From Actinacidiphila oryziradicis (GTDB lineage: Bacteria; Actinomycetota; Actinomycetes; Streptomycetales; Streptomycetaceae), in NCBI RefSeq assembly GCF_005047355.1, contig NZ_SUMC01000009.1, positions 172,505-236,504 on the forward strand: a DNA stretch of 64,000 bases. Reading direction: 5' to 3'. Positions within the stretch are counted from its first letter, which is position 1, and each line of letters begins with the position of its first letter. A program made the position numbers and the translations under genes. The notes under the pieces are model-generated. The model saw nothing but the letters and a program-made list of their open reading frames with translations, ran no database searches and was not told the DNA's origin. Shown here in pieces: positions 8,819 to 17,157 of the stretch.

Positions 8819-9232
8819 ATGTCCACTCATCAGAATCTTTTCGGGGGCCCGCCCCCGACCCACCTGCCCGACGACCCCGAGCCGCGTGAGCTGCTCGCCT
8901 CCGGCGCCGCTCCGGCCGAGGTCGCCGCGGAGTACCCCACCTCTTCCCTGGCGTGGGCGCAGCTCGCCGACGACGCCTTCGACGGCGGCCGGGTCATCGA
9001 GTCGTACGCGTACGCCCGCACCGGCTACCACCGCGGCCTCGACGCCCTGCGTCGCAACGGCTGGAAGGGCCATGGGCCGGTGCCGTTCGAACACGAGCCC
9101 AATCGCGGCTTCCTGCGTGCCCTGCACGCCCTCGCGCGGGCCGCGCAGGCGATCGGCGAGCAGGAGGAGTACGAGCGCTGCGCCGCCTTCCTGCGCGACT
9201 CCTCGCCGACGGCGGCGGACATCCTGGGCTGA
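8819..9232 (+). CDS. DUF3151 family protein
   Basis: The 137-residue protein starts MSTHQNLFGGPP and contains SSLAWAQLADDAF, ARTGYHRGLDALRR and NRGFLRALHALARAA. This is the conserved pattern of DUF3151, a helical actinobacterial family with no known activity that usually follows fba. The open frame starts 57 bases earlier, but that part overlaps the fba terminator, so the ATG at 8819 is chosen. Very little space remains between the terminator and the ATG, so a promoter overlapping the hairpin is likely. Confidence 0.78.
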   Translation: MSTHQNLFGGPPPTHLPDDPEPRELLASGAAPAEVAAEYPTSSLAWAQLADDAFDGGRVIESYAYARTGYHRGLDALRRNGWKGHGPVPFEHEPNRGFLRALHALARAAQAIGEQEEYERCAAFLRDSSPTAADILG

Positions 9233-9348
9233 CGGCTCTTGCCGTTGCCGGGTCCTGCGGAGATCATCTGTCCGAGGGCCCGGCGACCCCGGGCAACCCG
9301 CAGGCAAGGAGCCGGCCCCGGCCGCCGGAGATCCTCCGCTTCGGCTTG

Positions 9349-9527
9349 GAGAGACCGGCGAATGGGGGGTGACGTCGCGTGCCGAGCTGTGACATCGGCC
9401 GACTCCGTCTGCGGGCTCGCCTGGCTGCCTTGTCGTCGCCTCCCGGCCAAAAACGAGGCTGGCTTCTCCCCCGCCTTGTGCCGGGAGGTGCCCCCGCCTT
9501 CTCCCACCCCTCATTCGCCGGTCTCTC
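9349..9527. repeat. Intergenic element with long inverted ends (family copy 1)
   Basis: The ends are inverted copies of GAGAGACCGGCGAATG (9349-9364 and 9512-9527), extendable to 23 bases with one mismatch. The interior holds GGGAGGTGCCCCCGCC, the core word shared with the elements at 10881-11112 and 33127-33377. The 354-base space between the DUF3151 and hydrolase genes is mostly this element. Confidence 0.6.
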
Positions 9528-9586
9528 TCACCCCCGAACGGGCTGCGCGCGAGCTCGGCCGGCTCCTGGAAGGACCCCGGTAACGC

Positions 9587-10555
9587 ATGCCCGACCCCAC
9601 GCCCGGCTCCGAAGCCGTCCACCTGCCCCGCGCCGCCCGTGACGCGGCAGGCGCGGCCTCCCGCACGGCGGCCGAGAAGGCGTCGGCGTTCGCCCATCCG
9701 CCTGTCGCCCCGGAGGCCACCGCCGCGTACGGCCAACACCCGGACCAGGTGATCGACTTCTACCGCCCGCGCGGCGCCCGGCCGGGGCGGCCCGCGCCGC
9801 TTGTCGTCCTCTTCCACGGCGGCGCCTGGCGCGAGCCTTACGACCGGCGGCACCTCTCCCCGCTCGCCGCATACCTCGCGGGCCACGGCTTGGCCATAGC
9901 CTCGGTCGAATACCGCCGGGGCGCGGCGTCCGTACCCGCGCCCGCGTCCGCGTCCGCGCCTGTGCCTGAGTCCGCAGCCGGGCCGGGGGCCGGGCGCTGG
10001 CCGGAGACACTCGACGATGCCGCCGCCGCGGTCGACGCGGCGCCCGCCCTGGCGGTGGCGGCGCTCGGCGAGCAGGCCGTCGACCCGCGGCGGCTCGTGC
10101 TCGCCGGCCACTCGGCCGGAGGCCAGCTGGCCCTGTGGGCCGCCGCCCGTCATGTACTGCCGCCGGATTCGCGCTGGCACAGCGCATCGCCTCCCCCCTT
10201 GCGCGGCGTCGTCGCACTCGCACCGATCGCGGACTTCGGGTCCGCGATCCGGCTGCGGGTGTGCTCCGGCGCTGTTGTCGAATTCCTCGGCGGGCCGGAG
10301 CACGCCGAGACACGGCAGAGCCATGCCGACCCGGCAATGCTCCTGCCGACCGGTATCGCTGTGACCATCGTGCAGGGCACCACCGACAATGACGTTCCGC
10401 CGCAGGTCGCGGAGGCATTCGCCGCCGCGTCGGCCCTGGCGGGGGAGGAGGTCCAGCTGACGCTGCTGGAGGCCACGGGCCACTTCCCGCTGATCGACCC
10501 GTCGGCGGAGGCCGCAGCCGTCGTAGCGGAGGAGATCGCCCAGCTGGCCTGGTAA
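9587..10555 (+). CDS. Alpha/beta hydrolase (esterase / kynurenine formamidase-like)
   Basis: The 322-residue product has an HGGAW oxyanion motif (LVVLFHGGAWREP), the nucleophile elbow LAGHSAGGQLALW and a late His in TGHFPLIDP, completing a Ser-Asp-His triad. The order and the YGQHPDQVIDFYRP lead-in resemble arylformamidase/kynurenine formamidase and the hormone-sensitive-lipase group. The first 45 residues are Ala/Arg rich without a clear signal peptide. A stretch of alternating Ala/Pro/Ser near residue 115 is a local expansion. No tryptophan-catabolism genes are nearby, so the substrate is open. Confidence 0.72.
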   Translation: MPDPTPGSEAVHLPRAARDAAGAASRTAAEKASAFAHPPVAPEATAAYGQHPDQVIDFYRPRGARPGRPAPLVVLFHGGAWREPYDRRHLSPLAAYLAGHGLAIASVEYRRGAASVPAPASASAPVPESAAGPGAGRWPETLDDAAAAVDAAPALAVAALGEQAVDPRRLVLAGHSAGGQLALWAAARHVLPPDSRWHSASPPPLRGVVALAPIADFGSAIRLRVCSGAVVEFLGGPEHAETRQSHADPAMLLPTGIAVTIVQGTTDNDVPPQVAEAFAAASALAGEEVQLTLLEATGHFPLIDPSAEAAAVVAEEIAQLAW

Positions 10556-10566
10556 GTAGCAGCGCC

Positions 10567-10883
10567 CTGGTAGCGCCGGCCCGCCAGCTCGCCGACGCCT
10601 TACGGATCGTGGCGGACGGGAGGTACTTCTCGTGCCGACCGTCACCAAGCGGCTCATCGCCGAGTTCTCGCGGCTCGGCGCTCCACGGTCGCCGTCCCAG
10701 GAGCGGGTCGGCGAACTCACCCAGCGTGATACGGAGGTGCTTGTGCTGGTCGCCCAGGGCCTGCCGAACGCTGAGATCGCGGCGCATCTCAGCGTCGCCG
10801 AGTCGACCGTGAAGACGCATGTGAGCCGGGTGCTGGTGAAGCTGGGCCTCCGTGGCCGCACCCAGGCGGCCGTTTTCGCCTAG
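10567..10883 (+). pseudogene. Remnant of a NarL/LuxR-type response regulator
   Basis: Only the linker and DNA-binding part of a response regulator remain. Upstream codons read VAPARQLADALRIVADG in one frame. The match then continues after a frameshift near 10629-10632 as PTVTKRLIAEFSRLG and LTQRDTEVLVLVAQGL, and ends with a complete helix-turn-helix (NAEIAAHLSVAESTVKTHVSRVL). The receiver domain is absent. The reading ends at AAVFA, where family members continue for about ten residues; the TAG stop is the first three bases of the inverted-repeat element. An 83-residue protein could be made from the GTG at 10632, but decay is the simpler reading. Confidence 0.7.
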
Positions 10884-11112
10884 GGCCTGTCCGGCCGATC
10901 TCCGCGGCGTCGCGTGCCCTGGCACCAGCGCTCGCGGCGTTGTCGTCAGTCGACGACTCTCCCCCAGACTCCGTCCGGGAGGTGCCCCCACCAAGCTCTC
11001 GGCTCCGCTCGAGCAGGGGGGACCCCCATCGCGTCGCCTCCCTCCTCCGCCTTGCGATCACAGGCGCCAGACCCCGCTCCTTCTCCAACGGAGATCGGCC
11101 GGACAGGCCCTA
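10881..11112. mobile_element. MITE-like element with 24-bp perfect terminal inverted repeats
   Basis: The 232-base element has perfect 24-base inverted ends, 10881-10904 and 11089-11112 (TAGGGCCTGTCCGGCCGATC then TCCG, and its complement). It contains no coding capacity. Both ends lie in CTAG (10880-10883 and 11110-11113), as expected of elements moved by IS5-type transposases that target CTAG/TA. The interior carries GTTGTCGTC, GTCGACGAC and CCGGGAGGTGCCCCCACC, shared with other elements in this window. It truncates the response-regulator remnant. Mobility is inferred; no transposase is present here. Confidence 0.65.
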
Positions 11113-11231
11113 GGAAGCCCGGCTTGTCAGGCCCGGCGGGTAGGGTCAGGTGTATTGGCCCGGAGGGTCCGGAAGCTCCGCGCGTAGACCCGCTTGGCGA
11201 GTGCCTTGGACGAGTGCCGTACCGTTCGCCC

Positions 11232-12434
11232 ATGGAATTCGACCCCTGGTCCCCGGCCTTCGTCGCCGACCCCTATCCGGCGTATGCGGAGCTGCGCGCG
11301 GGAGGCCGGGCACACTGGTACGAGCCAAGCGGGCAATGGCTGATCCCGCACTACCAGGACGTCAACGCGCTGTTGCGGGACCGCCGCCTGGGACGCACCT
11401 ACCTGCACCGCTTCACACACGAGGAATTCGGCCGGACGGCCCCGCCACCGGAGCACGACCCCTTTCACGTCCTCAATGGGCACGGACTGCTCGACCTGGA
11501 GGCGCCGGACCACACCCGGATCCGCCGGCTGGTGTCGAAGGCCTTCACCTCCCGCACGGTCGAGCGGCTGAAGCCGACCGTCCAGCGGCTGGCCGGAGAG
11601 CTGGTCGGGGACCTGCTCGCGGACGGCGGTGGTGATCTGATCGCCAAGGTCGCGGAGCCGCTGCCGGTGGCGGTGATCGCCGAGATGCTGGGCATTCCGG
11701 CCGGGGACCGGTCTCTGCTGAGGCCGTGGTCGGCCGACATCGTGGGGATGTTTGAGCTGAATCCGACCGAGGAAACGGCGCGGCGGGCCGTCCGGGCGAG
11801 CCTGGACTTTTCGGCGTACCTGCGGACGCTGATCGCCGAGCGCCGCCAGAGCCCCGGCGAGGACCTGATCAGCGCTCTGATCGCGGCCTACGAGGAGGGC
11901 GACCGGCTCAGCGAGCAGGAGATGATCTCCAGCTGTGTGCTGCTGCTCAACGCCGGCCACGAGGCGACCGTCAACACCACCGGCAACGGCTGGTGGAGTC
12001 TCTTCCGCCATCCCGGGCAACTCGCAGCCTTGCGCGACGCGCCCGACGTTTTGCTGTCCACCGCAGTAGAGGAGCTCATGCGGTTCGACACCCCCCTGCA
12101 GATGTTCGAGCGCTGGGTGCTGGACGACATCGAGGTCGGCGGCACCCTCATCCCCCGGGGAAGCGAGGTGGCCCTCCTCTACGGTTCCGCCAACCGCGAC
12201 CCCGCGCGATTCCCCGACCCCGACCGGCTCGACCTCTCCCGGGCCGACAACCCCCACATCACCTTCGGCGCCGGCATCCACTACTGCCTGGGCGCACCGC
12301 TTGCCCGGCTGGAGCTGGCAGCATCCTTCGGCACGCTGCTGCGCCGGGCTCCGGGGCTCCGGCTTGAGGCCGAGCCGGAATGGAACCCGGGGTACGTCAT
12401 CCGCGGGCTCAGGGAGCTGCGGGTCGCAGTCTGA
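11232..12434 (+). CDS. Cytochrome P450
   Basis: The 400-residue heme monooxygenase has the I-helix oxygen-binding motif LLNAGHEATVNT, the K-helix ExxR (VEELMRFDTP), PERF-region DPARFPDPDRLDL and the heme-ligand loop FGAGIHYCLGAPLARLE with the cysteine thiolate. These match soluble bacterial class I P450s (CYP105/107-like). The ATG at 11232 begins the conserved FDPWSPAFVADPYPAYAEL; the longer open frame runs through the upstream repeat element and is not coding. No ferredoxin, reductase or biosynthetic cluster adjoins it, so electron donor and substrate are unknown. Confidence 0.9.
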   Translation: MEFDPWSPAFVADPYPAYAELRAGGRAHWYEPSGQWLIPHYQDVNALLRDRRLGRTYLHRFTHEEFGRTAPPPEHDPFHVLNGHGLLDLEAPDHTRIRRLVSKAFTSRTVERLKPTVQRLAGELVGDLLADGGGDLIAKVAEPLPVAVIAEMLGIPAGDRSLLRPWSADIVGMFELNPTEETARRAVRASLDFSAYLRTLIAERRQSPGEDLISALIAAYEEGDRLSEQEMISSCVLLLNAGHEATVNTTGNGWWSLFRHPGQLAALRDAPDVLLSTAVEELMRFDTPLQMFERWVLDDIEVGGTLIPRGSEVALLYGSANRDPARFPDPDRLDLSRADNPHITFGAGIHYCLGAPLARLELAASFGTLLRRAPGLRLEAEPEWNPGYVIRGLRELRVAV

Positions 12435-12507
12435 CCCGGGGGGACATTCCCTAGCCGACATCCCGGCGGCGCAATCCGGCAAGCCCGGCCGCGGTGGTGC
12501 CCCCGGC

Positions 12508-12660
12508 GCGGGGTGGCCGCGGCGTCGCGTGCCCTGGCAGCGGGGGCACCTCCTGGGGGCACCTCCCGGCACCGGACCCCGCTCCTTCCTCCACGGCCAC
12601 GCCGCGCCTGGGGGCACCTCCCAGCGGTAGCTGGGGGAGGCAGATCGGCCGGCGGCCCGA
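12508..12660. repeat. Degenerate copy of the intergenic element family
   Basis: CCGCGGCGTCGCGTGCCCTGGCA (as two parts), ACCCCGCTCCTTC and CAGATCGGCCGG recur in the same order as in the element at 10881-11112. TGGGGGCACCTCCC words are inserted several times in reverse orientation. The inverted ends are not preserved. It fills most of the gap between the convergent P450 and diacylglycerol-kinase-like genes and may also serve as their shared terminator region. Confidence 0.45.
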
Positions 12661-12665
12661 CGGGC

Positions 12666-13544
12666 CTAACGCGGCACCGTAAGCCGCCAGGCCGCCGGCC
12701 GCACCGTCCAGGTACGGGTGCGGACCGGCCCGGAGATGGCCGCGTCCGCGCGGTAGCGGAAGTCGCGGCCCGAGACGGTGACGGACCGGGCCCGCACACA
12801 CATCGGGCCCTCGTCGTCCGGCCGGCGCACGATCACCTCCGCCAGGCCGTCGAGGCCGGTCCGCACCGACACCTCGTGGACGGCGTGATCCAGGTCCGTC
12901 AGCAGTATCCCGTCGGCCTCCACCCGGAGTCGTTGCCGCACCGGGTGCCCTTCTCTGCCGGGCAGTCTGGGCAGTGCCGGGATCGGCGCGGTGAGGGTCC
13001 GTACCAGCGACCGCGCCGTGCGCTCCACCGGTGTCCACCAGTGCTGTCCGTCGTCGTCATCGGCGTCGTCGGCGACGGCGGCACCCGGTCCGGCGCTGCG
13101 GCTGGGGATCCGCAGGGCGCCGATCACGATGCCGCCGCTGTCGTCGATCAGCAGGTCCAGCGCGCGTTCGGCGCCGTCCAGCACTGCCCGGGCGGCCGGG
13201 ACCGCCTCCGCCGGCACGCCCAGTGACCGCGCCAGGGACACCACGGACCGGGGGCCGATGGGCACCAGCCCGACCGGCGCCTCGCCGAGCGCCCGTTCGT
13301 GGTGGAGCGCCCGCAGCGCCCGTAGTAGCGCGCCGTCGTCGCCGATGACGACGATGCGCCGCCGCCCTCGGTGGGCCACTGCCCGGTCCGCCTCTTCCGC
13401 TGTTTCCGGAAGCGCGATCTTTACGGAGTAGGAGCCCGCGCACAGGACATCTTTCGCAATCCGAACAGATTCGCCGTCGACCACGCGCGCGGTGGGGTCG
13501 ATAATGACGAGCAGCGGATGTCCGGCCGGTCGCTGAGCCGACAC
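12666..13544 (-). CDS. Diacylglycerol kinase-family (DAGK catalytic domain) protein, altered GGDGT motif
   Basis: The 292-residue product has the DAGK/NAD-kinase-like N-terminal fold (LLVIIDPTARVVDGE, YSVKIALPETAEEADRAV, RRIVVIGDDGALLRAL), followed by VGLVPIGPRSVVSLARSLGVP and a beta-rich C-terminal part. In active lipid kinases the glycine loop reads GGDGT; here it is GDDGA, and the next conserved segment reads GPRSVVSLARSL instead of GTGNDFAR. Catalytic activity is therefore doubtful and a regulatory role is possible. The start is a GTG. It is divergent from purA with 137 bases between. Confidence 0.7.
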   Translation of the reverse strand: MSAQRPAGHPLLVIIDPTARVVDGESVRIAKDVLCAGSYSVKIALPETAEEADRAVAHRGRRRIVVIGDDGALLRALRALHHERALGEAPVGLVPIGPRSVVSLARSLGVPAEAVPAARAVLDGAERALDLLIDDSGGIVIGALRIPSRSAGPGAAVADDADDDDGQHWWTPVERTARSLVRTLTAPIPALPRLPGREGHPVRQRLRVEADGILLTDLDHAVHEVSVRTGLDGLAEVIVRRPDDEGPMCVRARSVTVSGRDFRYRADAAISGPVRTRTWTVRPAAWRLTVPR

Positions 13545-13578
13545 CTTGGTCCTTCCTCAGGTAAAATCTCGGTGCAAG

Positions 13579-13608
13579 AGCCCCTTACGCTGCCTTGCGT
13601 CAGGGGCT
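13579..13608. promoter_or_regulatory. Stem-loop in the purA / DAGK-like divergent spacer
   Basis: AGCCCCT (579-585) pairs with AGGGGCT (602-608) and an inner ACGC pairs with GCGT. The hairpin lies between two divergent genes, so it is in one or both 5' leaders. It could attenuate purA or simply end a short transcript. No purine-riboswitch-like architecture is visible. Confidence 0.4.
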
Positions 13609-13681
13609 TCGTCTATTCCGGGGCACGGTTCGACGGCTCTCTGCACGTTGGACATGCCCCGCCCGGAAGGGGTGTACGCCT

Positions 13682-14965
13682 GTGCCCGCACTTGTGCTGC
13701 TCGGTGCTCAGTGGGGTGACGAAGGCAAGGGAAAGGCCACCGACCTGCTCGGTGGATCAGTGGACTACGTGGTGCGCTACCAGGGTGGCAACAACGCCGG
13801 CCATACGGTGGTCGTCGGCGACCAGAAGTACGCACTGCATCTCCTCCCTTCCGGAATCCTCTCACCGGGATGTACTCCGGTCATCGGAAACGGTGTCGTC
13901 GTCGACCCGGCGGTCCTGCTCTCCGAGCTGAGCGGGCTGAACGAGCGCGGCGTCGACACGTCAAAGCTCCTGATCAGTGGTAACGCCCACCTGATCACCC
14001 CGTATCACCAGACCATCGACAAGGTGACGGAACGCTTCCTCGGAAAGCGCAAGATCGGCACCACGGGGCGCGGTATCGGCCCCGCCTACGCCGACAAGAT
14101 CAACCGGGTGGGTATCCGGGTCCAGGACCTCTTCGACGAGTCCATCCTCCGCCAGAAGGTAGAGGCTGCGCTGCAGGAGAAGAACCAGATCTTGGTCAAA
14201 CTCTTCAACCGGCGAGCGATCCAGACCGACCAGGTCGTCGAGGAGTACCTCGGCTACGCGGAGCAGATCAGGCACTTCGTCGCCGACACCACCCTCGTCC
14301 TCAACCAGGCACTGGAGCAGGACAAGGTCGTCCTCCTGGAGGGCGGCCAGGGCACCCTGCTCGACGTCGACCACGGCACATATCCCTTCGTCACCTCGTC
14401 CAACCCGACCGCCGGCGGTGCCTGCACCGGCTCCGGCATCGGCCCGACGAAGATCAACCGGGTGATCGGCATCCTCAAGGCCTACACCACCCGCGTCGGC
14501 GCCGGCCCGTTCCCGACCGAGCTCTTCGACGCGGACGGCGACGCCCTGCGCCGCATCGGCGGCGAGCGGGGTGTCACCACCGGCCGTGACCGCCGCTGCG
14601 GCTGGTTCGACGCGGTGATCGCCCGCTACGCGACGCGGGTCAATGGTCTCACCGACTTCTTCCTCACCAAGCTCGACGTCCTCACCGGCTGGGAGCAGAT
14701 CCCCGTCTGTGTCGCGTACGAGATCGACGGTGAGCGGGTCGAGGACCTGCCGTACAGCCAGACCGACTTCCACCACGCCAAGCCGGTCTACGAGACACTC
14801 CCGGGCTGGAGCGAGGACATCACCAGGGCGAAGACCTTCGCCGACCTCCCCAAGAACGCCCAGGCGTATGTGAAGGCGCTGGAGGAGATGTCCGGCGCCC
14901 CCATCTCCGCGATCGGTGTCGGCCCAGGCCGCACGGAGACCATCGAAATCAACTCCTTCCTGTGA
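13682..14965 (+). CDS. purA: Adenylosuccinate synthetase
   Basis: The 427-residue enzyme converts IMP and aspartate, using GTP, to adenylosuccinate, the first committed step to AMP. The [14 protein letters not shown] loop, GNGVVVDP, the TGRGIGPAY loop, [24 protein letters not shown] and [13 protein letters not shown] are all present. The start is the GTG at 13682 after a GGAAGGGG site; upstream in-frame codons are not conserved. Other pur genes lie about 7-24 kb further on. Confidence 0.96.
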   Translation: MPALVLLGAQWGDEGKGKATDLLGGSVDYVVRYQGGNNAGHTVVVGDQKYALHLLPSGILSPGCTPVIGNGVVVDPAVLLSELSGLNERGVDTSKLLISGNAHLITPYHQTIDKVTERFLGKRKIGTTGRGIGPAYADKINRVGIRVQDLFDESILRQKVEAALQEKNQILVKLFNRRAIQTDQVVEEYLGYAEQIRHFVADTTLVLNQALEQDKVVLLEGGQGTLLDVDHGTYPFVTSSNPTAGGACTGSGIGPTKINRVIGILKAYTTRVGAGPFPTELFDADGDALRRIGGERGVTTGRDRRCGWFDAVIARYATRVNGLTDFFLTKLDVLTGWEQIPVCVAYEIDGERVEDLPYSQTDFHHAKPVYETLPGWSEDITRAKTFADLPKNAQAYVKALEEMSGAPISAIGVGPGRTETIEINSFL

Positions 14966-15068
14966 CCTTGTGCCGTGGTCGGCGGGCGCTGTGCCCGCCG
15001 GCCACGGCACCGGAGCAGGCGGGCAACATGGCAGCGGTGGCTACGCTGTGCGCCATGAAGGAGACCGA

Positions 15069-16334
15069 ATGCTGCTGAGATTCCGGGTGGCCAACGTACG
15101 GTCCCTGCGCGAAGAGCAGGAACTGTCGTTCGTCGTGCCCGACGAGGGCGACAGCCCCGCCGCCCGTCAGCTGCCGCTCTCCGACGGCAAGCAGCTCCCC
15201 GTCTATCCCGTGCTGGGGATCTTCGGGGCGAACGCCTCCGGTAAGTCCAACATCATCACGGCCTTGAAGCACATGCGGAAGGCGGTTCTCAGCTCCTACT
15301 CGGCGTGGACCTCGCACGAGGGCATCCCGCGTGACGAGTTCGCGCTCGATCCCAAGGCGGCCGCAGAAGGCACCTTCTACGAGGTGGATTTCGTCCGTGA
15401 GGACGGAATCCGCTGGACATACGGATTCGAGCTGGGCGATCGTCGCGTGGAGTCGGAATGGCTCTTCGCCTACCCCAAGGGGCGACGGCAGGTCTGGTTC
15501 GACCGCGACGCCTCACGGGAGAAGGTCTTCGACTTCCCCGGCGACCGCGTACAGGACCGGGCCAGGCTGGCCCGCACCACCCGCCACAACTCGCTGCTGC
15601 TGACCCGTGCCGCCAACGACGGGCACCCGCAGCTCACCCCCGTCTACGACTGGTTCAAGCAGAACCTCTGGGACGTCACCCCCGAGACCGAACGCCCGCA
15701 GCGCGAGGCGTACACGGCGCAGCGCCTGCTGGAGAGCGAGGAGTCACGACGCCGGGTGGAGGAACTGCTGCGCGTCGCCGACCTCGGAATCTCCGGGGCC
15801 GAGGTGGAGCGCGACCCGGACGGCCGGTCCGTGGTGCGGCTGCGGCACTCCGGTGGCGGTGCCGAAGCTGTACCGCTGGACTGGGAGGTGGAGTCCTTCG
15901 GTACCCGTTCTTGGTTCGCGCTGATCGGCCCGCTGCTGCTTGCCCTCGATACGGGCGCGGTGCTGCTCATTGATGAGCTGGACGCCAGCCTCCACTCCCG
16001 CTTCGCAGCCGAGGCCGTACGGCTCTTCCAGGCGCCGTGGGTGAACACCAAGGGGGCACAGTTGGTCTTCACCGCCCATGACCCGTCTCTGCTGCGGATC
16101 CCCGGCGGCGGGCGGCTGCTGGAGCCGGGGCAGCTGTGGCTCACCGAGAAGGACGAGCGGGGTGCCACGGAGCTGTTTCCGGTCTCCGACTGGGAGCCGA
16201 CGGAGGAAGAGGACCTGATGACCTCCTACCTGGCCGGTTCGTTTGGCGGGGTTCCCAAGATCTCGGAGGGACAGATCGGGCGGCGGCTGCTGCAGACGGA
16301 CACCAGCGCGGAGATGGAGACGGAAGAAGTCTGA
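15069..16334 (+). CDS. RloA/AbiLi-like AAA ATPase (putative anti-phage)
   Basis: The 421-residue product is an OLD/ABC-type ATPase. MLLRFRVANVRSLREEQELSF is the usual opening, GIFGANASGKSNIITAL is the Walker A loop, and the C-terminal part has LLIDELDASLHSRFAAEAVRLF (Walker B and D-loop) and LVFTAHDPSLLR (switch His). This layout matches AAA15/AAA21 proteins of abortive-infection systems such as AbiL, and RloA found beside type I restriction genes. Its stop overlaps the start of the RloB-like gene by one base (TGATG), the typical two-gene arrangement. Start ATG chosen at 15069 where similarity starts. Confidence 0.8.
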   Translation: MLLRFRVANVRSLREEQELSFVVPDEGDSPAARQLPLSDGKQLPVYPVLGIFGANASGKSNIITALKHMRKAVLSSYSAWTSHEGIPRDEFALDPKAAAEGTFYEVDFVREDGIRWTYGFELGDRRVESEWLFAYPKGRRQVWFDRDASREKVFDFPGDRVQDRARLARTTRHNSLLLTRAANDGHPQLTPVYDWFKQNLWDVTPETERPQREAYTAQRLLESEESRRRVEELLRVADLGISGAEVERDPDGRSVVRLRHSGGGAEAVPLDWEVESFGTRSWFALIGPLLLALDTGAVLLIDELDASLHSRFAAEAVRLFQAPWVNTKGAQLVFTAHDPSLLRIPGGGRLLEPGQLWLTEKDERGATELFPVSDWEPTEEEDLMTSYLAGSFGGVPKISEGQIGRRLLQTDTSAEMETEEV

Positions 16335-17062
16335 TGGCCAAGCCCAAGGGGAGGGACAGCGCTGCCCGGCGCAAGAGCACGAAGAGGGGCCGTGAGAACC
16401 GGCCGCGGGATGTCTACATCTTCACCGAGGGCGAGGTCACCGAGCCCGAATACATCGACATCATCCTGCGCGAGGGGGATCTCATCCGCCCTGACCAGAG
16501 AGTCGAACGCCACTTCGAGAACGCGACCGCGACCGGGAAGTACCGCAAGCCCCTTCCCATGGTCAAGGAAGCGATTTCCGTCCTACGCAGGGTCGAGCGC
16601 GAAGCGCGGGACGCCGGGCTGGAGGCGGAGGACTGGAACTGGCCCCAGGTCTGGGTCCTCTTTGACCGTGACGACCACCAGGGGATCCCCGAGGCGAGGA
16701 AGCTGGCCGAGCAGGCCGACGTGAAGATCGCCTACTCCCACCCCTGCTTCGAGCTGTGGCGGTTACTGCACTACCAGAACTACACCAGCACCTTCGGGGG
16801 CGTCTGCGGCAGCGCCAACAGCCGGCTGCACCAGCAGCCCGGCTTTGCACAGACGTATGGGAAGAACGTGAGAGCGGTCTCCGAGCAGCAGTCGAAGCAC
16901 ATAAAGCCGGATCAGATTCTGCGCCGCGACCGGTACAGCACCGCCAAGAAATACGCCCAGAAGATCAATAACGGGCACGACGAGCCAGATCCCACCACAT
17001 GGGACCCGTACACCGACGTGTGGCGTTTCGTGGAGGACGGCCTGCTCCTCAGCGGCTACTAG
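16334..17062 (+). CDS. RloB-like TOPRIM-type effector, partner of the upstream ATPase
   Basis: The 242-residue protein starts MAKPKGRDSAARRKSTKRG, a basic leader. It then shows the family pattern VYIFTEGEVTEPEYI (acidic Glu motif), VWVLFDRDDHQGIPEA (DxD motif) and HPCFELWRLLHYQNY, characteristic of RloB/AbiLii proteins. These have TOPRIM-like acidic residues and are presumed nucleases. It overlaps the ATPase gene by one base, so translation is coupled. A TTA codon at 16763-16765 would make it depend on the bldA leucyl tRNA, linking it to development. A damaged hsdM follows. Confidence 0.77.
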   Translation: MAKPKGRDSAARRKSTKRGRENRPRDVYIFTEGEVTEPEYIDIILREGDLIRPDQRVERHFENATATGKYRKPLPMVKEAISVLRRVEREARDAGLEAEDWNWPQVWVLFDRDDHQGIPEARKLAEQADVKIAYSHPCFELWRLLHYQNYTSTFGGVCGSANSRLHQQPGFAQTYGKNVRAVSEQQSKHIKPDQILRRDRYSTAKKYAQKINNGHDEPDPTTWDPYTDVWRFVEDGLLLSGY

Positions 17063-17157
17063 GCTGCACAGGCGCGTCCAGGTGGCGCACACGCCGGAAG
17101 TGCCGGATCACTCCGGACCGGACAAACGCAAGGACTCAGGGACTCAGGGAGCCGTAC

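Noticed and set aside
7655..10861. 1068-codon minus-strand open frame across fba, DUF3151 and the hydrolase
   Set aside because: It covers three convincing plus-strand genes and intergenic repeats and has no domain.
11232..12434. Biosynthetic gene cluster around the P450
   Set aside because: Neighbours are repeats, a regulator remnant and a lipid-kinase-like gene; no synthase, ferredoxin or tailoring gene adjoins it.
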